DNA of 64,000 bases from Ifrita kowaldi (lineage: Eukaryota > Chordata > Aves > Passeriformes > Cinclosomatidae), in the NCBI GenBank assembly GCA_013398055.1, contig VZRS01014866.1:64873-128872 (forward strand). Direction: 5' to 3'. The position numbers and the translations under genes are program-made. The notes under the pieces are model-generated. The model searched no databases, was not told the origin of the DNA, and saw only the letters and a program-made list of their open reading frames with translations. Shown piece after piece: positions 34,061 to 48,070 of the stretch. The first letter of the stretch is position 1, and each line of letters starts with the position of its first letter.

Positions 34061-37000
34061 ATTAAGCTTGTGACTCAACCCTTATTGATGTTACTCGTCA
34101 GTCAGAGGATCATGGAAAATCCCAGCTGTACATTTGCTGTGGGCAGTTTTATATTGGAAAGCAATTGCTTTTCACTCACTTGGTAAGGCCTTTCGTGGGT
34201 TTTGTATCCTACACCAATGAAAATACAGACATCTACAATCAGAAAGAGTAGATGAAAGAAGAGGAAAGCTACATGGAAAAATACTTCATAAATGCCTCTT
34301 AGAAGATCAGTAGGGAAGAAGGAGGTGAGCAACATCTCTTTAAATAAATGTGGTTTGATTGATCACAGCTTTTCCTTCACTCCAATTTACTCAAGCTGTG
34401 CAAAACAGCTCTAGATAAAGCATATTCTCGTTATGGTTTTGCTGATTAGAGAAAGAAAAAAACAACCCAGGAGGTGATTTAGGACTGAATGGAGAATATT
34501 CACAGATCATGTTCAGGCTATGGATTATTATGATGGAAGCACCTGACACTAAGCCTGTCTTTTAAATAAACCCTCTAAACTCAAACAATTTGAACAAAAA
34601 GAAAAGTAGATGGATACTATCAAACATCTTATTAGACAAAAAGGCTGGATTTGGATTGGAAATCCAAAGATTTGTGATCATCATCTCAATGGATTTAGCA
34701 GTGGTTTTCAAGGTGGCATGAAACCTTTGTTTTACATATAGGGAAAATGCACTTTGACTGCAGTATTGATTGCTGTCCTCTGGGGGAAAAACTGCATCTT
34801 GCTTTTATGCTTTTACATTTAAGTTTGCCTTTTCTGTGTAAATTACACTAGTTTAAAATTACATACATACAATAAGAATATATCCTTGCAAGCCTGTTTT
34901 CCTGCCTCCCTTCAGCTAGCTACTGTTGTTTTGCAAGGTAGCCACTTGTGTTTTCCCAAGCAGACCATATTAAGCATGAATTTATGAACTTTATGAACTG
35001 GAGCTTCGATCCCTTCCTTTTAGAAACCGACCAATTTTTTAATATGCAGATTAGCTGAGATGTGATCAAACAGGACACAGGCTATGCTTCTGTGTTTGTT
35101 TCATTATAATTTTGGAAAATTTAGCAGATTGTTGCAAACTTGCTTTTTGCAAAAGCCCAGATGTACAAGCCCCCGAAGTGACTTGAAATACTCCTTTGTT
35201 TTGCTGTCTTTCAGGGTGCTAGCATGACAGCAATTTTCAAGGAAAAGTTTCTATCACATTATGCTTCTGTCTGAAAACTGAGGGGATGATACAGCTTTCA
35301 GGGTCCAGAAAACACATTTTGACATTAAATGTGTAGCAGACTTTTGCTGTAGCAGCACTAAAAGCACACTAATACATTACCACTTGTGTTAGAGAAGAGC
35401 AAAATTTAGCTAGGTTCTCCACATGCGGGCAGTGAGTGGGGCTTGCCAAGATAATGAGAGCTAATGCTAGGTGAGAGCTGTTCAGACAAACAAAATATGC
35501 TGATTGGCTACCTTGCTTCATCTCTCAGCTTCATCTTTAGCTAAACTAGGTGGGGAAATTCCTCTTGTTTGCAGCCTGATTCAGGAAGGTACTCAGGCAC
35601 ATGAAGAGTCCTACTGATTTAAGGGTTTGAAGTGAGGTTTGCATTTAACTGCAAGTTTTGAAAGCAAAATTCTCCACTGAGCACAAAATAGTAAAGCCCT
35701 GCATTCTCACCATGGTATCAGCATGAAGGAGTGTGGGTGCCAACAGAACATGGATTGTTGGATGTGTGGTTTGTTTCAACGTACACAACCTTTGGGAAGA
35801 ACCTGACACAGACACTTCTCAGTGTGTTTTGTTCTCAGTGTGAGTCCACCCATGCAGCTTTTAGGGTTTCTCAATTAAATTGTTCTCAGCTAACTTTAGT
35901 ACAACAGAATCCTTGAGTAACTGCTGGCCATGTGCAATCGCTTTATAAAAACTAACAAATGCAAGGCCAAGTAGTATGTTAATTACCAATTGTCAAAACA
36001 GAAGTGCTCTTTGTGACCTTTTTCTGTATGGTACAAACTATTTTTTGAGAGGTTATTTAAATTCATTATGAAAGCTATGTGGGACATGATGCAGAAAGCT
36101 TTTACAAACCAATTCTCTCATTGTTTCTGTACAGGTCTACAGCCTGATCCTTGACAGGTGTAACTTGGGGTTGCCTTGAGTTGCATCAGCTTTGCCAGCT
36201 ATCTGAGCCTGCTTTTGTCACAGCCTCTCAGTGAGACTAATTAGAAGGCCACAGCTTTACAGCATCTGGCCAGAGAGTTGCTCTGTTTTGTTTGTTTCTG
36301 AGGGTGCAGTTAGGGCACTGTTAGGTACAAAGATGTTACTAATTGTCTGAGTATTTCCAAGATACGGGTAGGCACCCTCAGACAGTACAATTAGGCTAAG
36401 CTGTTGAAAGGGTGTGGAAGGGGAAAATAATCGTGCACTTCAGAAAATTAGTAACATCCTTGTAACTTGCATTACATACTCACACAGGCACTTTGAATGA
36501 GACCTCAGTAAGGCAGCTTTTCCCACCTATTCTCTACAGTGTCCTGAGATTTTTTTTAAGTTTTCCCAAGAACACATTGGTGTTTGTGGGCTGGAAGGAT
36601 TGCGTCGAGAATTCAAAAATCACACGCAGCAGTGCGAAGGGGAAGGACCTCCAGAAGTCTGTGGTGATGATAATTGTGCCTCTAAGCCATCCTTGCTTGT
36701 GGTTGGTTCTCCAGACTTTTTATTCTTTGTGCTGTCCCCTGAAAGCTCTCAAATGTGCTTACATCTTTCTTAGGCTTTAATACCCGAAATGAAAATCAGT
36801 AACATAACTCCCAAGTCATCTCCCAATGGATGTCCTGCCTTCCTTTTAGTACCCCAAAGAGTAAGAATGGTTTGGGGCTTTTTCTCTTTTTTCCAGCATC
36901 ATATGCTTGATTCATATTCAGCTCATGAGACAATATAACATCATTTTGTGCACAGCTGCTGCCTAATGAGAGGTTCCCCCTTCTAAAATATAATACAATA

Positions 37001-39855
37001 CAGAGTATAAGATAGTCCATATTAAATTAAATTGGAAGCAGTAAGCTGAGCATCTCGATGACATATTAACTCCTGCAGTCCTGACCTGTATGAGATGACT
37101 AAGGCCTCATGGAATGGGACCAACATTAATTTTCTGATATCGTAGTTGCATTGTATAGATGAATAGAGGAACATTGAACACGTAGATCAAGTGAAGAGCA
37201 AAATAGCAAACAGAGCGAGTGAACCCATCTGAATTCTTCACTCAGAAGTGAAACTGGCAGGGAATTGTGAAACTGGCAGGGAACTGGGAGAAAGGACTGC
37301 AAAGCTTCAGAATTTTCTAGGGTGCTGCCTAGAAAAGGCAGGGTGAACAATCCCTTTGGCTGCCACAAATGGCAAGTCCCGTAGTGGTGATCAACAACAC
37401 TTTTTGTGGAAACCTGAAGTAGACCATAAAGTTCTCAACAAAGACAGTTTGAAATGTCAAGAATGCTGCAATTGACAACAGAATGTCACTTGGGAAAAAG
37501 CACATCTTGACACTAAAGCAGATGGCAGATGAGACAATTGAGCACTATGTCATATAGCTGTACAATAAAGCAAAGTCATATGAATTTAACCAGATAGCAG
37601 TCTAATTTGTGACTTAATAATTTGTCTTCTAATATATCACCAGGTGAAAACAGGGTACGGGAAACTCCTCTACCATGAATAGTTGGGGCTAGCATGACCT
37701 GATGAAAAACTGTGCTCTGTTCCTTTTTATCAATTCACAATTGGTACTGGAACTGTCTTTCAAGAAGAAGGCCTAAGCTGTCAGAGTTTTGAAAAGTGTG
37801 TATGAACAAAATCCTATATATTTTAACTCTACAAAACATGTAGCCATTTAAACATGGAACACTGCTGCTCATCTCATGTAATTTAAAATTTTCTTACTCT
37901 GTTTTTCCATTTGTACAGTCCGGTGGATTTAAATGGATTTCTTTGTTTTTCACTTTTGTGTAAATCAAATAGTAATTGGCATCCTGAAACACGAGCGAAA
38001 ATTTATGTGCAACGGCCTGATTCTCATTTAGTAAGACATCACTTTAAACTTCTCTGTGTAACAGAATTGTGAAACAAATGTGAATGTAATCTATATAGTC
38101 AACGAGATGCAAAATAGATTTTGTATCAGAAAGCATTAAGGCTGAAAATGGCTTTGCTCCTTAGGACCTGAGCATAGATGAATTAATTTCTGCTCGCATA
38201 TGCACTGTTATAGTGAGCCAAAATTTAACTGGAGGCCTGGAGGCAGTTAGAATTAGAAATTAGAGTATTTACATACTCAGAAACTTAGTCTAAAAAGAAA
38301 ATGAGATCCACCTAGCTCCTAATTAATTTCCAGGTGTCTTCTTGTTAGTTACCTTTATTTTAGCAAGTACTTTGTAAAACATGATTAGTCTTACAGAATA
38401 CTGAAATTTTATAAGAAACTACCTTGAGCTTAATTTGCGCAATAATACATTTATTGGGAAGTATTACTGAGAAGCATTTGACAATAAAGATCTCTAAATA
38501 TTTAAAATTCAAGTGCTGGAGAGGATCTCATCACATTAGAAAGCAATCAACCATCTTGAGACAGGTTAATAAAAGCATCTTAAACTCATCATCAAAAGGC
38601 AGTCTTGATTTCCATTATTAGGCACAGGACTTTGAATGATTCATTGATCACATTTTCTCTGTTCAACAAAAATATCATGAGCTGAAAGGTTTCAAGATAT
38701 GCAACATGAGAGGATTTTTTTCCTGCCTCACAACTACATTTGACAGATGACCTTTAGTCTTTCTTTCACATTAGTGAGATATTTGACAAAAATAATGTAG
38801 ATACATTTTTCAGCACTATCTGATGCACATGCTCACAGAATCTTCTATTTGGTACCACACAGTAAACAGATAAAAGAGTCTTCTGCAAATGTCTTCATTA
38901 TAAATAAATGCCCTGCTTCCAGCTTTCCTCTTCCAGTAAGATCACAAGGTTTAAAAGCCTCTGAATGATTCTATGAATGCATGTAGTTAACCTGATGCTG
39001 TTTCACAGGGAGGTTGGTCATGTGTAGATATACAGGAGGTTTTCAGGAGGGTTGTGTAGCCTGTTTGCATCCTTTCCATCCAGCAAGACAACAACTGCAC
39101 TTGGATCTCCAAAGTACCAAGAAGTTCCATGCATTTTGGTTTACACCTTTGCTGTTGTGCGCCTCAGGGGGAGGACTGTGGCTTGCCTTTCCATCCTGAG
39201 CGCACCTGAAATTTCCTGGCTGGGGTACAGATAACAAGGGAGCTGAGACGCTGAGGACATCTGCAGCCAAGTGCTCACCCAGGGTCCTGGGCAGATATGC
39301 ACAGTCTGTGCAGAAATATTGCTGTCAGCACCAGAGCTGGCAGCTGAAGGTGACTCAAGAATGAGCTGCAGTCACACCTCTGGATCTCAGCAGTTCCCAT
39401 TTTCACTGCTTCTTCAGCCCTGACAAGTATCTCATCCTGCTGAAACTTCAGGTCACAGATGTGGAGGGCACAAGATTGCACAGAAGTGGTAAAAGAGCTA
39501 CATCACCCCAGAGCATCCTCACTCTGTTTGTTGTGCAGGTAGAAGCTGAAGTTATTCCAGTGAAGTCAATAAGCTTGAAAACCATGGCCTTGTCTGTCTG
39601 AAGACCTTTCTCTGCAGAGTAGAAGGGAACAAGGGAAGTTGTTCTGCTGGGATGAGCCGACACCCCTGTGCACTGCAGGTGGGAATGGGGAGGGAGGTGA
39701 GAAGTAGGCAGACAGCATCACGGAACAGCTGGCAGAGCATGATGAGCTCAAGGTCACTTGGCTGTTGGCCCAAATCCATCCAAAAATACCAAAACCCAGC
39801 AATTAGTCAGGCTGTCAGCTCAAAAAAAAAAAAACACACAAAAAAGAAGAATGCT

Positions 39856-39857
<2 letters not shown>
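34061..39857. other. Intergenic sequence, no gene recognised
   Basis: About 5.8 kb with no recognisable coding exon, RNA gene or transposon. A 17-base unit (gtgaaactggcagggaa) is directly repeated at 37248 and 37267. Whether conserved non-coding elements lie here needs cross-species alignment. Confidence 0.45.

Positions 39858-39888
<31 letters not shown>
39858..39888 (+). repeat. 31-base poly(A) run
   Basis: An uninterrupted run of 31 A, preceded by a second A-rich stretch from about 39822. No AATAAA or recognisable gene body was seen upstream, so a processed retrocopy is possible but unsupported. Confidence 0.9.
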
Positions 39889-39891
<3 letters not shown>

Positions 39892-42800
39892 AAATAGCTG
39901 AGCCATGTCATTGTTCAGCAAGGGTATCCAGGTTCTGCTAGCAATGTTTGGAAGGCCACCGTGGATAGAAACTGAGACCATCCCTGTTTGTTGCCTAGCT
40001 AATACTTGTGAATTGAACTCAGTGTCATTTTACTCGAACACCTGCCTGAAAACAGATTCAGAAGCATGTTCTCAAATGGATTAGGGATTCCTGGTAATTT
40101 TTCAATTTCTCTTGGGATGAAGAGGTGGATTGCTGAAGGCAGCAATGCTTTGATGCAAGATGCCTGGTAGAGTGGAAAGTACAGGCTCTGAAGAGAAGCT
40201 TTTCCTGTCTCTGAGGCTTTTACAAGGTTCCATCAATTCTGAGACAGTTGAATCTTTCTTCTCCCCCTCTATTAATAAACACAAATGTGTGGAAAATTAC
40301 CCTAATCTTCTTCCAAAGAGGATGTGCCTCCAGAATCACTTCCAGTACCGGGGACCTCAGAATTCTGCTACCATATTTAGAGGCGATAAAAACAGTCCTT
40401 GCTTTTCTGACCAAAATCCAAATATAGCCTATTTCTTTCTGCCAACTGAAAATGCACCTTTTTATTTCATTCAGTTTTGTTTAAATCTAACTTTGTTCCA
40501 AACTTTGCATTCTATAAATGTCTCTTTCACTATAATTATTTAAATAAAGTGGGATAGTGCCCAATTTAGTGAACTGAATTAGTATGCTACTTAATGTGCC
40601 TGCTGTTGTCATTCTACTAGGGCTTGTGCTCTGTTCCCATTACAATTTCTTCCTGACTTCAGTGGATTTACCCAAAACCTGAACCCAGCCCGTGAAGGAC
40701 AGTTTACCACAGACAGTTGTATTTTACAAATTTAAGTGGGCTATTTCTACATGATTTTCAAAGTTTTCTCTCTGGGAGGAATACACTGGTTTCTACTTGG
40801 CCAGACTTCATGGTTAGAAACTGGCAGTAGGTGTCAGTGATACCCTGAGACATCTAAGCCTGCCTGCCTTGTGTCTTGTGGTGTGCCAGGTCCTGGTTTC
40901 CAAAACATTCAGCTGATCTTCAGCTTGGCAGCATGACATCTTTTTCTGTGGTGGGCACCTCTGTCTGGGAGGTGGGAAACAAGGAGCTTAAGAGTCCCTG
41001 GGAATGCCAAGAAGCAGAAGAGACCATGCAGGAGCATGGGGTATGTTACTGTGTTAATAACCTCAACTAGCTTTAGGTGCCTACACACTAGGGAGCCACA
41101 CAGAGCTGGTTGTTCAGGCTTTTTTTAGAGCCAGTGGAGAGAAACAAGGAATACCAAGATACTCTGGATAACTTCTTTGAGACAAGACAAAGCTTGCCCT
41201 AGAAGTGCTTGTTTCTCTTCAGCAATCTTAGTGACAATTTGAGTAACCCAAGTATAGCCCTCATTAGTAGGTGTCACAGGTAGGTGAGATGATCCTATCT
41301 TTGTTGTGTGGGACCTCAACAGATAGAGACCATTCAAGGTACAATGTATCTATTCCCTATCCAGAGTCTTTTTTTCTTGTTTCCTTCTTTTTATTTCTTC
41401 TGGAAAAGCTATTTTTTTTTTCTCCTCCACTCTCCTTTCCTGTTTCTTTTTGTCCCTTGTTTAAAATTTTTATTCATAGTCTATTTTGCTTCTACACTTC
41501 AGTGCTTTGAGATGATGATGAGTCTATATAAATGGGTTTGGCAATGAGGTTGCTTAAGGAATTCCTTGAAAATATTTGCTCATCTCCTGAGGGTTAAAGG
41601 CGAAAACCAGGCCAGTAAACTGGACAGACTCATTTGACTGCCCTTGATGAATGTTCCCCCTTGCCCTACCTGTGTGTCACCCACTTTCAGTCCTTGATCT
41701 GAGGTTCTTGACGTGGCCAGTTCTCCAGCCTATGATCTGGAGAAGGGGTTGTGCACAGCAGTGAGACTGGTCTTACCCAGTGTGCCTGTGCTCACAGAAG
41801 CTCCTCCAAGTGATCTTCTGTCCTATCTGGAGCTTCTCATGGCAGATTTGTGTATTTCATCCACTGCCGGGAGATTCATGCACTAAAACTTTCAGGGTGT
41901 AGTGATGATAGAGCTAAACCCCTCCCCTGATTTAGGGGCTGGGTGCTGCTGAAAGAGGGTGGTGGTGACATTTTCTGCCCCTGTCTTCCTACCTGTGGAA
42001 CCCTGCACTTCCCATGTGCCAGTGGCACTTGTCTGACCTCAGAATGAGTCAGCTCAGGGGATGGACCAGCAGAAAATCACATTAGAAATGAATGAGTTTT
42101 TCTTGTGAGGGAAAGAGGAGATTTCTGCTCTTTGTTCTCTTTGAAACTGTGGGCTTTCAGGTACAGCACCGCTGTGCTCTGGGAGACAGTGTAAAAGCAG
42201 TATATACGTCTTTAAAATGTCTGTGAAGAGGTGGTACACAATGATCCAGGTCAGCTCCTTCAGAAATTTCCTGTTGTCTTCAGTGGCTCTGGATTTCATT
42301 CTGTTTCCTTGCTGCTATGTTTCTATAGTGCTGTCAGTATTCTCCTGCTTGCTCTGCATGGTTAAAGACCAAGATACTGTAAAACGTTTCAGTACAACAC
42401 TAAAACCAGGGATGTCCCTGCACTGGAGAGCACTTATACAACAAGTGCTTTATGTACTGTCGTAACACCAGGCTGCACTCTGCTCCTGCTCACACTACTG
42501 AAATTCAGAGCTGATTCCTAAAACATCTGTAGATGGGGTCTTTGGATCCAGCCATGAAGGGAATGTCAGGGAAAAAAAAGGTGTGCACTGGCTTTCACTT
42601 TCTCCTCTTGTGTCCTTTGAGGCAGAAATTCAGTGTGACTCGCCTGAACAATATTGTGCTGCTGATGTGTGAGGGCAAGTACTGTCCTGGGCTTTGCAAA
42701 AGGGGAAGCCAGATTGTGTCAGTGCCCTCACAGCCTCAGCTGGGTCCTGTTACATGAGAAAGGGTGGCCAGTATAAAGGTGGTTGGCCAAGGCCTCTTCA

Positions 42801-42976
42801 CTTCTCCCCAGTAGACCTGAACCTGCCCCCTGCCTGAAGCACAACGCTCCCTGCTCACATTTGCTGTTAATTCTCATTAGAGAATTCACAGGATTATCAA
42901 AGATAAACTAGTAATCCCTGTGGATTTGTTCACAAATGCAAATCAATATTCACAGCAGGGTTTGGGTTTTGGTTGC

Positions 42977-43000
42977 TTGTTTTGTTTTGTTTTGTTTTTG
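42977..43000 (+). repeat. (TTTTG)n microsatellite
   Basis: Four to five units of TTTTG followed by a run of G. Confidence 0.75.
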
Positions 43001-44870
43001 AGGGGGGGCTAGTAACATTTGTTCAGCTGTATTCCTTACACTTGAGCTATAAAAACCAGCAAATTAAGGCTCAGCATGAAGCCACATAAAATAAAATCAA
43101 AAAATGACAGCAGGAATGTTTCAGTATCCACCCATCACTTGAACAAAGGGATAGGTAATAGTGCCTTGCTTGTTTCAGAAAGACTGTCATAATAATCCAG
43201 CCTAACAAACCATAAAGTCCAGTTGTCCTTAGAGTCCTTTACAGTTTTGCAAGTCAAAATGCTTGTTTTTTCCTAGAGTTGTAAAGGAAATGCAAGGTGG
43301 TGTAAGACAATCCAGTTTGAAGGGAAAACACTGTAGTTCCTGTTTCCTCTGACTCTAAAGAAAGGCTTTTGAAATGGTGGATTGAGCACAAAAACTTTGA
43401 AGATGTGAACTATCACAAATGCAGAAAATTATATTATACTCGTCTGCAAGTTTCACCTTCAATCGACCTGTTTGCAGATGTGGATGAATATTATCTATGC
43501 ATTCAGCACATCCTGCTTTCATTGCAAATCCCCACTCTGTCTGCCCAGTTCCCAACATGATCTGGGTGCATACATTTTGGGACACAGATCCAACAACTTG
43601 GTTGGATCTTGGTTCCCCAGTAGGGGCCACTTTCTTTTAGTCTGCCGGATCTTTCATTACACATGTCTGTGATGTGCAGCTGTGAGTCAGTCTGCCTTTT
43701 GGGGATGTCAGAGCTGGACACGTTGGGGCATTCAGCATCTACCACCTGGACAGTCTGTCCTTGACTCTGTTCCCTTTCGAGAGAATTGCATACATTTGAA
43801 ATTTTTCATTCCTTGCTGTTACAAAATCAATTTCCATATCAATATGTTTTGTGAATCAGTCATTTTCCCCTAGCCCTAAATGTATGATCTCTCTCAGAAC
43901 CGATATGCCAATCCCTTTAATTTTTACAAGCTAGTCTCGTTTCTTTGGTGTACGGATGTGGACTCATCCAAAAGTCTCTGGAAATAATTCCATTCTTCAT
44001 GCATACATCCTCCTGAAACGTCAACTGCAAAAGCCATTTGTCTTCATTTCCTGTACCAAGACTGCAGGACAACGTTACTGTGTACCAATTACTGCCTTGT
44101 ACTGCTCTCTACCTCTCAGGTGCGTTTCAAGTTGACCTTATAACTCTGTTTCAATTTAGCAATGGTGCCAGCAGTGGTTGCACATTTGAGGTGACAAATG
44201 GTAATCTGTCCTCGCTGCTCCTTAAGGGCCAGCCTAATGGACCTGAGGGCAGCTGGAAGCTGCTGCAGTGTGCTTTACACCAGGTTAAGGCCTCGGCTGC
44301 ACCGGGGCGCCTGCAGCTGCAGCTTGCTTGTGTGACCTCCCAGCACAGGAGGAACTCATACTTTTACAAAACTGTATGAAAAAAAATTACATGAAGCAAA
44401 GATTGTCTTCTACAGGAGTAGCTGTGCTCATAGAAGGTGGTTTTTGTGGTGATGAACCAAATGGTGAGAGTTTGCACCCTGAGCAGATACTGCTCTTTGG
44501 GACTGTTCATGGCAGAGATGTGGTGTGCCAGGGGCAACCTGAACTCTGTAGCACTGCTTTGCTTGTGCAGCTGCCTGCTCAAGCACATCTCATGCCTACT
44601 GGTGAATTCTGCAGTTTCTTGCCACGCTGAGCACAGAGCTGACTAAAAAAGCAGAACTGTGTTGTAATTCTTCTAAATTAATAGAGTTATAGAACAGAAG
44701 TTAATGAAGTTCATGACAAATTAAATCCCTCATTTATTTGAGTATACCTACTTTTGTATTTGGGATATCCTGGTTTGAGAGCCCCTTCTGTCAGCATCGG
44801 GCTCTAGAATCAAAACATCTATATAAACATATATTATTTTCATAATATTCAAAAAAATTATCTATTAAAA

Positions 44871-44935
44871 ATAATAATTATAATTTTTCATTGGATAATC
44901 AAAAATTATTATAATTTTTCATTGGACAATTTTCT
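44871..44935. repeat. AT-rich tandem duplication with hairpin potential
   Basis: The block ttataatttttcattgga occurs twice about 32 bases apart, embedded in ataataattataatt-type sequence that is nearly self-complementary. Two copies only. Confidence 0.65.
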
Positions 44936-47763
44936 CTCTCTTTTTAATTTTTTTAATTTTATTTTTTTTTAACTTCAGAGACACAAGAAAAAACATTGTG
45001 CTTCTAGGAAAACAGTCCAAAGCTGGTGAGTCAAATGCTCTGTTACTGCACCAAACAGAGGGGAAGCAGCAGAACTGTGATGGCACCATTCATCAAAGGT
45101 AAAGCAACTCAAAACCTCACAACATAGCAAATTATTTAGGTGCATCTATCTGACTTGATTGTTATGTCTGTACTGTGGTCTAGACCAAAAAAACAAACCC
45201 CTAACTCTGTCCTCCTATGATCACTTCTGAAGTACTTTAGTATTGTCACATCCCCCCGGCTTTGCTGTTTTCATTACTCCTGACAGAACGTTTGGGTAAA
45301 TGCAAGAGAAAGAGGGGATTGTATAGCAGTTTGACAGCTCTAATTATGAATATTTAAGAGCTGCTTTAATGTGCTCTCTTCTATCACCTAATTTCCTATC
45401 AATGACAGCATTGGAAGCACTTGTCTCATTTTTCAAATCAAAGCTTCCTCAAGCAAAATGCTTGGAGACTGAATAGCTTAGGCATTCTATTAATCACAGA
45501 GGGTGGGAAAAGATCCATCAAGTGCTTCAGATAGTTTGAGAGTGTTCCATCCTTGTAGAGCTTTCACTTCCCATTTCTAACAGATGAGTGCATTTGCCTC
45601 CTTTGAATGATCTTTGTGATTCTTCCTCGTCCAGAAATGGTTTCAGATTTATCTTCCTTCAACATTGCGTCAAATGATGCCTGAATATTTATAAAAAGAG
45701 TAAATTCTGATTGGGATTAGTCATAGATAGGAGGAAATAGTAGTCATATATTGTTTTCCTAAAGAGGGATAGCTCTTACTCTGCTTCCAGTGAGTCAAGT
45801 TTCACTGAAAAAGTGTTACAATTTAGGTGGAAAAGAGTGACCACTACAACTTTGAAATTAACTTTCTTGATTTGAGACAGAAACAGTATTGTTGGCTGGT
45901 GTTTATTCTGTGATTACTGTTACTTTCTGCACTTGAGGTGGACTTTGGCCACAATGGCAGAATGACCCCAATTAATTTTATGGGAGTTTTGTGCTTTATG
46001 CATATAATGAAGTGTCTTCTCCTTCCTACATAATGTCTGCCAGACTATCCCCAATAATGACATATAAATTCTGCAGGATGTGCATAACTGCTGCAGCTGG
46101 AGAAGGGAGAAATCTTCAAAGATGTGCAGACCATACCTAGCTAGGCAATAGCTAGGCTGGCTGTTTGCCTCCTGTGGAGCTTGTAATGGCAGAGCTGTGT
46201 GATAACTTCCCCAACTTTTAAAGGAGTTTATTTGCAGTGCTTGTTTCCTCCTGTTTTGTTGCTTGTGAATTTACATTTCATGTGCTACTGAAAGATGACA
46301 CGAAACAAAAAACCTCAATACTTCACTGAGCAACACCTTGTGGCATTTCCTGCTGTTATTAGAGGGGAATAACATTCCTCCTGGTCTCATCAAATTTAGG
46401 AAGATGGTAGCAAGAGGAGACAATTTCCAGATGGGAGATGGTATGGAATTCAAGTCATGTCTGCCTTTGTTAGGTAAGAGCAGGGAAAAAAAAGGTTTAA
46501 GTTGGGAAGCAGAGAAAAAAAAAGAAGATTAAAAGAAATAGTTTGGGAAAATGAAGAGCAGGTTCAGAACATCTTCACATACTCTGACACAGCTAGATAA
46601 AAGTGTCCTTGAGCTCAGAAATGCCTAGTTCCACAACTCCCTTTAAATTACTAAGATCTACATCGAGTCACCTAAGAGGGAGTATATTACCAAAGACACC
46701 CACAGCTGAAAATTTTAGATTTTTGTTTTCACAAAGTGTTGTTTTATATCCTATATTTAGTTTACATCTTCATGGGTCTAAACTTGGAAATATTTTTGTC
46801 CAGCTACCAAGCTAGAGGGAGCTACAGAAAAATAAGGATGCAAACCTTTCAGAGTTTTGCTATTAACTGTTTCTAACACTTATGCCATTGATTATGTTTC
46901 TACTTTTCCAGAAAAATGGTTGTTTTAATTTGCTTCTGATTCACAGTCAGCTTTCATAGCACAGCAATTTGTTTCTCATAATTTCTCCCTGTTTAAGGGA
47001 GAATCTGTGTACAATTCTGTACTCCCATTGGTATGTGCCTTGCTGCTAATGCATTCCTTCATACTGTCTTTAAAAACACCTTAAAACAGCGCTACAGTTT
47101 TAATTATGTAAGGCTTTTGTTGAGGAAAGGAAGACCGCCTCACAAAGAAAAACAGCATGCCCTTTGTTGGAAGGACGAACTGTGTCCTGAAACAACTACC
47201 AGGATTGTGGATTTCCTGCTGAGTGACAGGTGAGACTTTAAGAGGGCAGGTTGCAGCCAAATACTGAGTTTGGCCTCAAAGAGAGCAGATAAACCTAACT
47301 GCACTTCATGGATTGACAGAAATTAATAGAGACCCTGTGCATTTGGCTGTGAGGAAGAATGTGAGTCTGCTTACATTTTTCAGTCAAAATTATTAGTTTT
47401 TGTTAATTGAAATGATTATCACCCAAGGCGTATTAACTGTGCTCTTCAGCCTAGTGTAAATGAGCTCACAGAATCATGTCCTTTTTACAAAGTTTAAAGT
47501 GGGTCAAAAATAAATTGAATCAGTGACCTTTTCCAGTAGTTTTCCCAGGGGCAAGGCAGAATTTGTCATGTGCCTGAGTAATCTATTTTCTTTTTACAAT
47601 GTTCTCTCTTCTGTGGGGATTTTCAGCAGTTTTGAAACTTTGGCACTCGAGTTCTGCTGGTCACAGCTCGTGTTGCAGCCTGGAAGCACTTCAATAACCC
47701 TACTGACACAATGCAACTGGTGCTTCTCCAGACCCAGAGAATGAAATAAGCACAGGCTCACAG

Positions 47764-48070
47764 AATGGCTGAGGTGGGAAGGGACCTGGAGGGCGCCTGT
47801 TCAACCCCTTGCTCAAGCAAAGGTCACCACATTGCCCAGGACCATGTGCAGATGGCTTTTGAATATCTCCAAGGATGAAGACTCCACAACCTTCCTGGGC
47901 AACCTGTGTCAGGATGTAGTCACTCTCACAGTGAAAAGGTTTTCCTGATGTTCAGAGGGAGCATCCTGTGTTTCAGTTTGTGCCATTGCCTCTGGTTCTG
48001 GCTCTGGGCACTACTGAGAAGAGTCTATCTCTGTCTTTGTTACACCCTCCACCTTTACTTCACTTCATGC
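47764..48070 (-). mobile_element. CR1 LINE 3' fragment (minus strand)
   Basis: Starts cagaatggctgaggtgggaa (reverse complement of the CR1 3' end) and continues with caccacattgcccaggacca, gaagactccacaaccttcct, gggcaacctgtgtcagg and gtgccattgcctctg. About 300 bp, non-coding. Confidence 0.9.

Larger units (their letters stand above)
39889..47763. other. Intergenic sequence, no gene recognised
   Basis: About 7.9 kb. The largest open frames (127 codons at 40160, 113 at 44038, both plus strand) have no recognisable domain, low-complexity bias or splice partner. A (TTTTG)n run lies at 42977-43000 and an AT-rich duplication at 44871-44935. Confidence 0.45.

Noticed and set aside
38950..38980. Possible CR1 terminal repeat (gaatgattctatgaatg)
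   Set aside because: The match is limited to one unit with no CR1 sequence upstream.
44038..44379. 113-codon plus-strand frame
   Set aside because: No domain, no codon-use signal and no neighbouring exons recognised.
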